Shown here: positions 1 to 7,559 of the stretch, one piece after another
How the letters are laid out: every line of letters begins with the position of its first letter
Numbering within the stretch: position 1 is the stretch's first letter
Source of the DNA: Candidatus Omnitrophota bacterium
GTDB taxonomy: Bacteria > Ratteibacteria > UBA8468 > B48-G9 > JAFGKM01
Direction of reading: 5' to 3'
DNA: 25,413 bases
Assembly: GCA_023818745.1 (NCBI GenBank)
Contig: JAMWBY010000009.1
Coordinates: forward strand, 1-25,413
Notes under the pieces: generated by a model
What the model saw: the letters and a program-made list of their open reading frames with translations, nothing else
Databases searched by the model: none
What the model was told of the DNA's origin: nothing
Program-made: the position numbers and the translations under genes

Positions 1-446
1 ATCAGGTAAGAGAAAAAATTGGTGTCTTTTTTGGCAATCCTGAAACAACCCCTGGTGGAAGGGCCTTAAAATTTTATGCATCTGTTCGTCTTGAGGCTAG
101 AAAAATAGATAGTATAAAAAAAGGAACCGAGATAGTTGGCAATAGAATAAAAGTAAAAATTGTAAAAAATAAAGTCGCTCCCCCATTTAAAGAAACAGAA
201 CTTGATATTTATTATGGACAGGGAGTAAGTAAAGAGTCGTCTTTGATAGAAGCAGCGTTAAACTATGGCGTTTTTGAAAAAAAGGGGAGTTATTTTTCTT
301 ATGAAGGGAAAACACTTGGTCAAGGGTTAGAAAATATAATTGAAAACTTAAGAAAAAATCCTACTCTTTTTGAAGAAATTGAAAAAAAGGTGAGAGAAAA
401 GGCAGGATTAATTAAAAAACCAGTAAAAAAGGAAGGGAAAGAGTGA
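1..446 (+). CDS. recA: RecA recombinase, 3' part only (5' end outside window)
   Basis: RecA forms filaments on single-stranded DNA, drives homologous strand exchange and triggers LexA cleavage. The visible 147 residues are the C-terminal part of the ATPase core and the C-terminal domain; the reading frame is already open at base 3. Diagnostic stretches are GNPETTPGGRALKFYASVRL (the DNA-binding loop L2 region), then VKIVKNKVAPPF and the C-terminal domain motif GKTLGQGLENIIENL. By comparison with E. coli RecA the window opens near residue 195, so the Walker motifs and any upstream SOS box are not visible. The last about 20 residues are lysine-rich (AGLIKKPVKKEGKE) rather than ending in the acidic tail of E. 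coli RecA. The stop codon overlaps the GTG start of the next gene (GTGA), so the two are probably cotranscribed. Identity is very secure. Confidence 0.97.
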   Translation, partial: QVREKIGVFFGNPETTPGGRALKFYASVRLEARKIDSIKKGTEIVGNRIKVKIVKNKVAPPFKETELDIYYGQGVSKESSLIEAALNYGVFEKKGSYFSYEGKTLGQGLENIIENLRKNPTLFEEIEKKVREKAGLIKKPVKKEGKE

Positions 447-1616
447 AAGAAACTATTAATATTGGTCTTATTGGTTACAAATTTATGGGGAAAGCATATT
501 CCTCTGCTTATAAAAATATTTCTTTGTTTTTTGATTTACCTATAAAAGTAGTTATGAAAGTTATATGTGGAAGAACTGAAAAATCAGTCAAACGGGCAAA
601 AGAAAAATTTGGTTTCCTTGAATGAATATGAAACCAACTGGAAAAAAGTTGTTGAAAGAAAGGGTATTGACTTGATAGACATAACAACGCCTCCAAATGC
701 CAATAAGGAAATAGCAATCCAAGCAGCAAAAAATGGCAAGATTGTCTTCTGTGAAAAACCTCTTGCAACCAGTTTGAAAGATGCGTATGAAATGCTTGAA
801 GCAGTTGAAAAATATAAAGTTAAACATGCCATATTTTTTAATTACAGAAAACTCCTTGCGATTGGACTTGCTAAAAAACTCATAGATGAAGGTAAAATTG
901 GAGAAATTTATCATATGAGAGCAGTTTATTTACAGGACTGGTTAGTTGATCCTGATTTTCCTTTAGTGTGGCGCCTACAAAGAAAAATTGCAGGAAGCGG
1001 TGCTCATGGTGACTTAAATGCTCATATTATTGATATGGCAAGATATCTTGTAGGCGAATTTGATGAAGGTATTGTGACAAAAAAGACATTTATTAAAAAA
1101 AGACATGTATTGGTAGAAAAGGATGAACTTGAAACTGGCCTTGTATATAAAGAAAAAAGTGAAAAAAAGGGAATTGTAGATGTTGATGATACAACAATAT
1201 TTTTAACAAAATTTAAAAATGAAGCGCTTGGTTCATTTGAAGCAAAAAGATTTGCTCCTGGCAGGAAAAATCATCAAAGATTTGAAATAAATGGGAGTAA
1301 AGGAAGTATTGTATTTAATCTTGAACGAGTTAATGAACTTGAATATTATAGTAGAGAAGATGAGAAAAAAGGAACTTCTGGATTTAGGAAAATAATTGCA
1401 ACTGACCCAGACCATCCTTATGCAGGAAACTGGTGGCCAGCAGGTCATATAATTGGATATGGTGAAAGTTTTGTTAATATGATTGCAGACATACTTAATT
1501 CAATTGCAAAAGGAGATAATCCAAATCCTAATTTCTATGATGGAGTTAAATGTCAGGAAGTTATTGAAAGTGTAGAAAAATCAATAAAAGAAGGAAGATG
1601 GGTTAAAGTAAAATAA
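443..1616 (+). pseudogene. Gfo/Idh/MocA-family NAD(P)-dependent oxidoreductase, frameshifted
   Basis: This family oxidises or reduces sugars, inositols and related polyols with NAD(P). The N-terminal part (443-622) holds the Rossmann start INIGLIGYKFMGKAYSSAY; the second part, in the frame of 1616, holds the cofactor-domain motif CEKPLATS (family catalytic lysine) and GDLNAHIIDMARY (family Asp/His motif). One frame ends at TGA 623-625, and the other frame continues without a break to 1616. The sequence at 619-626 is TGAATGAA; removing one TGAA joins the halves as FGFLEYETNW and gives a normal protein of about 389 residues. The GTG start at 443 follows an AAGGAAGGG ribosome site and overlaps the recA stop. 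An internal ATG at 567 in the downstream frame would lack the glycine-rich loop and so is not a convincing start. The gene could be truly broken, phase-variable, or a sequencing/assembly error. The substrate cannot be read from sequence. Confidence 0.85.
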
Positions 1617-1663
1617 ACTTTTCTATCAAAAAATACATCTAAAATAAAAAAGGAGGAAGAACT

Positions 1664-3136
1664 ATGAGAAAAAATATTATAGCTGGTTTTATTTTAGGTC
1701 TGGTTTTCTCATTTCTTGTTTTTACTGGTTATAGTGCTATAGAAAAGAAATCCGAAAGCAAAAATATTATCCAGGGGAGAATCACTCAGGTTTCTCTTGA
1801 AGAACCATTAACTTTACAAAGTGCATTTGTTCAGGTTTCAAAAGTAGTAAAACCATCTGTTGTTCAAATCACAACTGAAAAAATTATCACATATAGATAC
1901 TGGGATCCATTTGGTGATATAGAAGAATTTTTTAGGTCTCCTTTTGATTTTAATTTCCCGAGAAGAAGAGAGCCAAAAACATATAAGAAAAAACAGGAAG
2001 GACTTGGTTCTGGATTTATAGTTGATGAAGATGGCTATATTTTAACAAATAATCATGTAATTGAAGGAGTTGACAAAATTCTTGTAAAGTTACTTGGAGA
2101 TGAGAGAAAATATGAAGCAAAAGTTATAGGAACAGACCCTAAAACAGACCTTGCTTTAATCAAAATAAATACTGGAAGGCCTTTACCCACAGTAAAACTT
2201 GGTGATTCAGACAAAATTGAAGTTGGAGAATGGGTAATTGCAATTGGGAATCCCTATGGCCTTGAAGAAACAGTAACTGTTGGTGTAGTGAGTGCAAAAG
2301 GAAGGAGTGGATTTGGAATAACTCAATATGAGGACTTTATACAGACAGATGCTGCAATAAACCCTGGGAATTCAGGTGGTCCACTTGTAAATATAAGAGG
2401 TGAGGTAATTGGAATAAATACATTTATAATTGCTCCTTATGCTGCACAAGGAATTGGATTTGCAATACCTATTAATCTTGCCAAAAGAGTTTTTACTCAA
2501 TTGAGAGAAAAAGGTAAAGTTGTAAGAGGTTATCTTGGGATATATTTACAGGAACTTGACGAAGCCCTTGCAAAATCATTAGGACTTTCAGAAATAAAAG
2601 GTGTTCTTGTGGCACAGGTTGAAAAAAACTCACCAGCCGAAAGGGCTGGAATAAAAGAAGGAGATGTAATTATTGAATATGATGGTTCTCCAGTTATAAA
2701 TGGAAAGGATTTACAGATGAAAGTAGCAAATACTCCTCCTGATAAAAAAGTAAATATTGGTATATGGAGAGATAAAAAGAAAATAAATTTATTTGTTGTA
2801 GTTGGAGAAATGCCAGAAGAAGTTCCTATTGCTCAGGAAACAGAAGAAAAACTTTGGAGAGGAATAAAAGTTGCTTCTATTTCTGAAGATGTAAAATCTC
2901 AATATAGAATAGAAGATACTGAAGGAGTTGTTGTTATATATGTTGAAACTGGCTCACCAGCAGATGAAAGTGGAATAAAAGTTGGAACTGTTATAAAGAA
3001 GATAGGAGATTATAAAATTTCAAATATATCTGATTATAGAAAAGCAATTAAAAGTATTCCTAAAAATGCTGATGTTATTGTCCAGATAAAATATGGCAAC
3101 TTCAGTAGATTTATAGTTATAAAAGGTGAAAAATAA
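1664..3136 (+). CDS. htrA: HtrA/DegP-type periplasmic serine protease with two PDZ domains
   Basis: A 490-residue trypsin-like protease that degrades or refolds damaged envelope proteins. Residues 5-23 form a hydrophobic signal or anchor segment with no clear cleavage site. The catalytic triad is visible: His131 in TNNHVIEG, Asp162 in KTDLALIKI and Ser237 in NPGNSGGPL. A linker rich in Phe, Arg and Lys (about 78-112) corresponds to the LA-loop region of the family. PDZ1 covers about 288-380 (RGYLGIYLQ; SPAERAGIKEGDVI) and PDZ2 about 398-487 (GSPADESGIKVGTVI), so it matches the DegP/DegQ two-PDZ layout and length rather than single-PDZ DegS. The ATG has a textbook AGGAGG at 1651-1656, which fixes the start. 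It lies between the recA-linked oxidoreductase and recX, an unusual place for htrA. No sigma-E or CpxR-type site was recognised in the short upstream gap. Confidence 0.95.
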   Translation: MRKNIIAGFILGLVFSFLVFTGYSAIEKKSESKNIIQGRITQVSLEEPLTLQSAFVQVSKVVKPSVVQITTEKIITYRYWDPFGDIEEFFRSPFDFNFPRRREPKTYKKKQEGLGSGFIVDEDGYILTNNHVIEGVDKILVKLLGDERKYEAKVIGTDPKTDLALIKINTGRPLPTVKLGDSDKIEVGEWVIAIGNPYGLEETVTVGVVSAKGRSGFGITQYEDFIQTDAAINPGNSGGPLVNIRGEVIGINTFIIAPYAAQGIGFAIPINLAKRVFTQLREKGKVVRGYLGIYLQELDEALAKSLGLSEIKGVLVAQVEKNSPAERAGIKEGDVIIEYDGSPVINGKDLQMKVANTPPDKKVNIGIWRDKKKINLFVVVGEMPEEVPIAQETEEKLWRGIKVASISEDVKSQYRIEDTEGVVVIYVETGSPADESGIKVGTVIKKIGDYKISNISDYRKAIKSIPKNADVIVQIKYGNFSRFIVIKGEK

Positions 3137-3149
3137 TAAGGGTTGATTT

Positions 3150-3566
3150 GTGAAAGAAGAAAAAGAAATTTTAAAAAAGATTTTAAAACTTTTAAGAAAA
3201 AGGGATTATTCTGAAAAAGAAATAATTGAAAAAGTTCCTGAAATTACTCCCTCAATATTGAAAGAATTTAAAAAAAGAAAACTATTAGATGACGATTCCC
3301 TTGCTAAAAAAATTATAGAAAAATTACAAGATAAAGGAAAGGGAATTTACTATATTTTAAAAGAACTGGAAAGAAGAAAAATTAAAGAAGAAGTAATTGA
3401 AAAAATTAAAAAGAATTATGACTTTGAGAAAGAATTAGAAATATGTAAAAAAGTAGTTTCTAAATTAGAAGGTAAAAATAAAAACTCAATTATATTGAGT
3501 TTAAAAAGCAAAGGATTCTCTGAAGAAATAATAGAAAAAGTACTTTTACAGGACTCATCTTCTTAA
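3150..3566 (+). CDS. recX: Regulatory protein RecX
   Basis: RecX binds the RecA filament and limits its extension and strand-exchange activity. The 138-residue product has the family opening ILKLLRKRDYSEKEI, followed by helical repeats of the RecX three-helix type (KKRKLLDDDSLAKKIIEKL with the conserved D-D region, then GKGIYYILKELERRKI, then a third repeat ending KSKGFSEEIIEKVL). Length is normal for the family. It is very rich in Lys, Glu and Ile, in line with the base composition. The start is GTG with a modest AAGGG upstream, 13 bases after htrA, so cotranscription with htrA and possibly recA is likely. Gene order recA-(two genes)-recX-alaS preserves the well-known recA-recX-alaS neighbourhood with an insertion. 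Repeats are diverged, as usual for RecX, but context and motif make the call solid. Confidence 0.88.
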   Translation: MKEEKEILKKILKLLRKRDYSEKEIIEKVPEITPSILKEFKKRKLLDDDSLAKKIIEKLQDKGKGIYYILKELERRKIKEEVIEKIKKNYDFEKELEICKKVVSKLEGKNKNSIILSLKSKGFSEEIIEKVLLQDSSS

Positions 3567-3574
3567 CCGCTTAT

Positions 3575-3604
3575 TTGTAAAAAACTTATGAAAAATGATA
3601 AAAT
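3575..3604 (+). promoter_or_regulatory. Probable promoter for alaS (extended -10)
   Basis: TTGTAA (3575-3580, 4/6 to the -35 consensus) is followed after 18 bases by TAAAAT (3599-3604, 5/6), preceded by TG and one base (TGA), i.e. an extended -10. Transcription would start near 3611, leaving a leader of about 36 bases that lacks a Shine-Dalgarno sequence. It sits in the 80-base gap after recX, where a new transcription unit is expected. In DNA this A+T-rich, chance matches are common. Confidence 0.4.
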
Positions 3605-3646
3605 GTTAAAGTAATTATTTATTTTAAATTTTTGAAAAATCTAAAA

Positions 3647-6238
3647 ATGGAAAGTAAATCAATAAGAGAACTTTATTTAAAATTTTTTGAAAGCAAAGGC
3701 CATAAAATCGTTAAAAGTAGTAGTTTAATTCCTTTTGAAGACCCTACTTTACTTTTTACAAATGCTGGTATGGTTCAATTTAAAAAATTCTGGGCAACTG
3801 ATATTCCTCTTCCATATAAACGAGCAACAACCTGTCAAAAATGTTTAAGAGCAGGTGGAAAAGATAGTGACCTTGAAAAAATTGGCGCAAGTGGAAAACA
3901 TCATACTTTTTTTGAAATGCTTGGTAATTTTTCATTTGGTGATTATTTTAAAAAAGAAGCGATTGAATGGGCCTATGAGTTTGTTGTTGAAAAATTAAAA
4001 ATTTCTGAAAATAAATTATGGATTTCATATTTTAAAGATGATTTAGAAACAAAACAAATATGGAAAAAATTCTTTCCTGAAGAAAAACTTATTCCTCTTG
4101 GAGAAAAAGATAACTTCTGGGGTCCTGCTGGAGATACCGGTCCTTGTGGCCCTTGCACAGAGATTTATTACGATTTTGGAAAAGAAAAAGGTTGTGGAGA
4201 TAGTTGTAAACCTGGATGTAATTGTGATAGATTTCTTGAATTTTGGAATCTTGTATTTCCTCAATATAATAAAGAGTTAAATGGTTCTCTTTCTCCTTTA
4301 AAAAGAAGAGGTGTTGATACAGGAATGGGACTTGAAAGAATATCAAGGATTTTACAAGGTGTAGAAACAAATTATGACACAGACCTTTTTTTACCAATTA
4401 TAAAAGCGATTGAAGAGTTTAGCAGTTTTTCATATAAAGAAAACCAAAGGAATTTTAGGATTATTTCCGACCATATAAGAGGAATTGTTTTTGCAATTTC
4501 TGATGGTGTTTTACCATCTAATGAGGGACGCGGTTATGTTTTAAGAAGAATTATAAGAAAAGCATGTTTAAGTGGGCTTGATATTGAATTAAAAGAACCA
4601 TTTCTTTTCAAACTTTCTAAAGTTGTCATAAAAATAATGGGAGATGTTTATCCTGAACTTATAGAAAATAAAGATTTAGTTGAAAAGGTAATACATGAGG
4701 AAGAAGAAAAATTTCATTATTTAGTCACATCCTCAAGAAAAATATTTTTTGATGTAGTAAAGAAAGAAGAAAACCAAGAGATAAAAGGAGAAACATTATT
4801 TAAACTTTATGATACATATGGCATCCCAAAAGATTTAATAGAAGAACTTGCTTTTCAATATAATATGAAGGTCAACTGGCCTGAGTTTGAAAAATATATG
4901 AAAAAACAGAAGGAGTTATCAAGAACAAAATCAAAAATAGGAATAAAGAAAAAAGAAATTATGACTTCTGATAAAATTATAGAGAGCCAATTTGTCGGAT
5001 ATGATAAAATTTCAGAGAAAGGGAAACTTAAAGGCATTTATGAAGGAGAAAATAATTATCTTTTTGTCTTTGATAAAACACCATTTTATCCTGAAAGAGG
5101 GGGTCAAATTGGTGACAGAGGAGTAATTTTAAAAAATGGGTTTAAATTTAAAGTCCTTGATACTCAAATTGATGAAAAGGGCATTATTTATCATATAGGA
5201 AATGTATTGGAAGGAGAAATTGAAAACTTAAAAATTGATGAGGAATTTTATTTAAATGTTGATGAGGAATTAAGGAAACAAATATCAATAAATCATACCT
5301 CAACACATCTTCTTCACTATGCTTTAAGGGAGATAATTGGAAAAGAAGTTAGACAGGCAGGTTCTTATGTTGGAGATGATAAATTAAGATTTGATTTTGT
5401 CTGTTTTACTGATATAAATGAAGATACGATTAAAAAAGTTGAAAATTTAGTATGGGAAAAAATATTTGAAAAAGCGCCTGTTTTAGTTGAAGAAATGCAA
5501 TTAAATGAAGCAATTGAAAAGGGAGCAATTGCTTTATTCACTGAAAAATATGGAGAAAAGGTAAGAGTTATTTCAACAGGAAATTTTCATAAAGAAGTAT
5601 GTGGTGGAACTCATTTAAAAAATACAGGGGACATATTTTTATTTCACATAACTTCGTTTTCAACAATTGGAAAAAATTTAAAAAGAATTGAGGCAATAAC
5701 ATATAAAAATTGTCTTAAATATTTTTTAAATTCAATGATAGAAAATTTAAAGAATATTTCAAACCTATTGAAAACACCTCCGGAAAAAATTTATATACGA
5801 ATTGAAAGAATGATGGAAGATTTAAAAGAAAAGGAGAAATTGATTGAAAAATATGTAAATATGGAGATAGAAAATCTGGTAGAAAAAATTTTAAAGGCGC
5901 CTCAGAAGGTTATAAAAGAAGAAAAAGAAATAAAGTTTTTTTATGAAAAACTTAATATTAAAGATAGAGAATATGTCTCAAAAATTGCTGATAAAATTGT
6001 AGAAAAGGAAAAAAATAGCATTGTCTTTTTGACATTTAAGATAGATGATAAGAATTATTTTGTATTTAAAATTTCTGATAACTTGAAAAATGAAATTTCT
6101 GCAATCAAAATAGTAAAAAATTTATCTAAATATTTAAAGGGTGGAGGGAATGAAAAATTTGTAAGTGGAATTTTAAATGAAGGAATTGAATTGAATTTTT
6201 TAATTGAAAAAATTAAAAAAAGTATAAAAAATGAATAA
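3647..6238 (+). CDS. alaS: Alanyl-tRNA synthetase
   Basis: Charges tRNA-Ala in the cytoplasm and edits mischarged Ser or Gly. The order of elements is standard: class II aminoacylation core with LLFTNAGMVQFK and GASGKHHTFFEMLGNFSFGD, then GDTGPCGPCTEIYYDFG (about 162-178), a Cys cluster CGDSCKPGCNC, the motif 3 stretch DTGMGLERISRIL (about 224-236), SNEGRGYVLRRIIRKA, then the editing domain with FYPERGGQIGD, HTSTH (His550 and His554) and CGGTH (Cys652 and His656), the zinc-binding set of the family. A C-terminal domain with GGGNEKFVSG ends the protein. From the ATG at 3647 it is 863 residues, normal for AlaRS. A TTG at 3632 is in frame, but MESKSIRELYLKFFESKGH is the typical family start. No ribosome-binding site is visible before either codon. 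The stop overlaps the next gene by 8 bases. Confidence 0.96.
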   Translation: MESKSIRELYLKFFESKGHKIVKSSSLIPFEDPTLLFTNAGMVQFKKFWATDIPLPYKRATTCQKCLRAGGKDSDLEKIGASGKHHTFFEMLGNFSFGDYFKKEAIEWAYEFVVEKLKISENKLWISYFKDDLETKQIWKKFFPEEKLIPLGEKDNFWGPAGDTGPCGPCTEIYYDFGKEKGCGDSCKPGCNCDRFLEFWNLVFPQYNKELNGSLSPLKRRGVDTGMGLERISRILQGVETNYDTDLFLPIIKAIEEFSSFSYKENQRNFRIISDHIRGIVFAISDGVLPSNEGRGYVLRRIIRKACLSGLDIELKEPFLFKLSKVVIKIMGDVYPELIENKDLVEKVIHEEEEKFHYLVTSSRKIFFDVVKKEENQEIKGETLFKLYDTYGIPKDLIEELAFQYNMKVNWPEFEKYMKKQKELSRTKSKIGIKKKEIMTSDKIIESQFVGYDKISEKGKLKGIYEGENNYLFVFDKTPFYPERGGQIGDRGVILKNGFKFKVLDTQIDEKGIIYHIGNVLEGEIENLKIDEEFYLNVDEELRKQISINHTSTHLLHYALREIIGKEVRQAGSYVGDDKLRFDFVCFTDINEDTIKKVENLVWEKIFEKAPVLVEEMQLNEAIEKGAIALFTEKYGEKVRVISTGNFHKEVCGGTHLKNTGDIFLFHITSFSTIGKNLKRIEAITYKNCLKYFLNSMIENLKNISNLLKTPPEKIYIRIERMMEDLKEKEKLIEKYVNMEIENLVEKILKAPQKVIKEEKEIKFFYEKLNIKDREYVSKIADKIVEKEKNSIVFLTFKIDDKNYFVFKISDNLKNEISAIKIVKNLSKYLKGGGNEKFVSGILNEGIELNFLIEKIKKSIKNE

Positions 6239-7067
6239 AAAGAAAAAAAATTCAGTTCTTGAATCTGAAAAAAAAATTATAACCAAAATAAGGCAAGGGG
6301 ATAAAGAATTAAAAGAAAAATTCATTAGAGAAAACCAGGGACTTGTTTATCACATTGCAAGAAAATATGCTTTTTCTCCTGAAATACTACCTGACTTAAT
6401 TGCTGAAGGAAATATTGGATTATTGAAAGCAATTGAAAAATTTGATTTTAGAAAAAAAGTAAAGTTTGGAACATATGCATATTTCTGGATAAAAAGATTT
6501 GTTTTAAGGGCATTAATGAAAGAATTTGAAATTTTAAAAATACCTGAAAGATATCATGATTTTAAAGAGAAGATGGATGAAATTAATAACATTTATAATT
6601 TGAAATTAGGTAGAAATGCAACAGATGAGGAACTTGCGAAAGAATTGAAAATCCCTATTAGTGTGGTGAAGAAACTTAAGAAATACTCTGAAGAATTTAA
6701 AATTATTTCCTCTGATTTTTATGATGGAGAGAAAGATGTTGACCTTTTTGATATTATAAATACAAATCATAAAAAAACAGACAAATCATGGAAAATTTTA
6801 AGGAATAAAGATATTTTAAATAAGATATTTGAAAGAATAAGAGAAAAAGAGAAAAGGGCAAATGTTGATATATGGTTTAAAGTTTTAAAACTATACTATG
6901 GACTTGAAGATAATGTACAATATAGTTATAAAGAAATAGCAGAAAAACTTAAAGTTACACGACAAAGAATTCATCAGATAAAAAAAATATGTTTAAAAAA
7001 ATTAAAGGAAGAATGGGAGGAGATGAAAAATGAAGGATTTAAAGAAATATATTCGGACAATTCCTGA
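6231..7067 (+). CDS. Small RNA polymerase sigma-70 family factor (no region 1.1)
   Basis: A 278-residue sigma factor. Region 2 is clear: DLIAEGNIGLLKAIEKFDF (about 55-73) and FGTYAYFWIKRFVLRAL (79-95). Region 3 is seen as RNATDEELAKELKIPISVVKKL (128-149), and region 4 as YSYKEIAEKLKVTRQRIHQI (231-250). It lacks region 1.1, so it resembles group 2/3 sigma factors rather than the primary one. Residues aligned with the E. coli RpoD -10 contacts Q437 and T440 appear as Arg89 and Leu92, and the -35 helix reads TRQRIHQ where RpoD has TRERIRQ, so promoter preference may differ. It overlaps alaS by 8 bases and apt by 38 bases, implying transcription with tRNA charging and purine salvage genes. No ribosome site precedes the ATG, so translational coupling to alaS is likely. 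No anti-sigma factor gene is adjacent. The regulon is unknown. Confidence 0.9.
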   Translation: MNKKKKNSVLESEKKIITKIRQGDKELKEKFIRENQGLVYHIARKYAFSPEILPDLIAEGNIGLLKAIEKFDFRKKVKFGTYAYFWIKRFVLRALMKEFEILKIPERYHDFKEKMDEINNIYNLKLGRNATDEELAKELKIPISVVKKLKKYSEEFKIISSDFYDGEKDVDLFDIINTNHKKTDKSWKILRNKDILNKIFERIREKEKRANVDIWFKVLKLYYGLEDNVQYSYKEIAEKLKVTRQRIHQIKKICLKKLKEEWEEMKNEGFKEIYSDNS

Positions 7068-7542
7068 TTTCCCTAAAAAAGGCATTCTTTTCAGGGATAT
7101 AACTCCGATTTTACAGAATAACCAACTTTTTAAAGAAGTAATTGAAATATTTAAAAAAGAAATACCAAAGGATATAAAAAAAGTTGTTGCTATTGAATCA
7201 AGAGGATTTATTTTGGGAGCTGCTGTTGCATATCTAATTGGAGCTGGATTTGTTCCTATAAGAAAATCGGGAAAACTTCCTTGGAAAAAAATAAAAATGA
7301 GTTATAACCTTGAATATGGAACAGATGTTATTGAAATTCATGAGGATGCAATTAAAAAAGGAGAAAAGGTCGTTCTTGTTGATGACCTACTTGCTACAGG
7401 TGGAACTGCGTATGCTTCGGCTAAACTTATAGAAAAGTGTGGTGGAATTGTTAGAAAAATACTATTTTTAGTTGAACTTGAAGAACTTTCTGGCAGGGAT
7501 AAACTGAAAGATTATGATGTCTTTTCATTAATTAAATTTTAA
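7030..7542 (+). CDS. apt: Adenine phosphoribosyltransferase
   Basis: Salvages adenine with PRPP to AMP in the cytoplasm. The 170-residue product has the type I PRTase fold signals: IRTIPDFPKKGILFRDITPIL at the start (the classical Apt N-terminus), VVAIESRGFILGAAVAYLIG, and the PRPP-binding loop VVLVDDLLATGGTA. Length matches the family. The ATG has a strong GGGAGGAG site at about 7016-7022 located inside the sigma-factor coding sequence, so apt can be translated independently although its first 38 bases overlap that gene in another frame. It belongs to the alaS-sigma-apt transcription unit. In many bacteria apt sits beside recJ or relA; that context is absent here. Confidence is high because both the N-terminal motif and the PRPP loop are typical. 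Confidence 0.95.
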   Translation: MKDLKKYIRTIPDFPKKGILFRDITPILQNNQLFKEVIEIFKKEIPKDIKKVVAIESRGFILGAAVAYLIGAGFVPIRKSGKLPWKKIKMSYNLEYGTDVIEIHEDAIKKGEKVVLVDDLLATGGTAYASAKLIEKCGGIVRKILFLVELEELSGRDKLKDYDVFSLIKF

Positions 7543-7559
7543 CTTTCTTAGTTTAGAAA

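Noticed and set aside
614..626. Programmed +1 frameshift in the oxidoreductase (prfB-like)
   Set aside because: The slippery CTT is followed by GAA, not directly by the stop, and no internal Shine-Dalgarno stimulates it; the TGAA duplication explains the data better.
508..914. Several minus-strand open frames inside the oxidoreductase gene
   Set aside because: They are antisense to clear family motifs, lack ribosome sites and have low-complexity Phe/Ser-rich products typical of A+T-rich reverse frames.
3973..4397. Open frames on both strands inside alaS
   Set aside because: They overlap the strongly conserved aminoacylation core of alaS and show no motif or start signal of their own.
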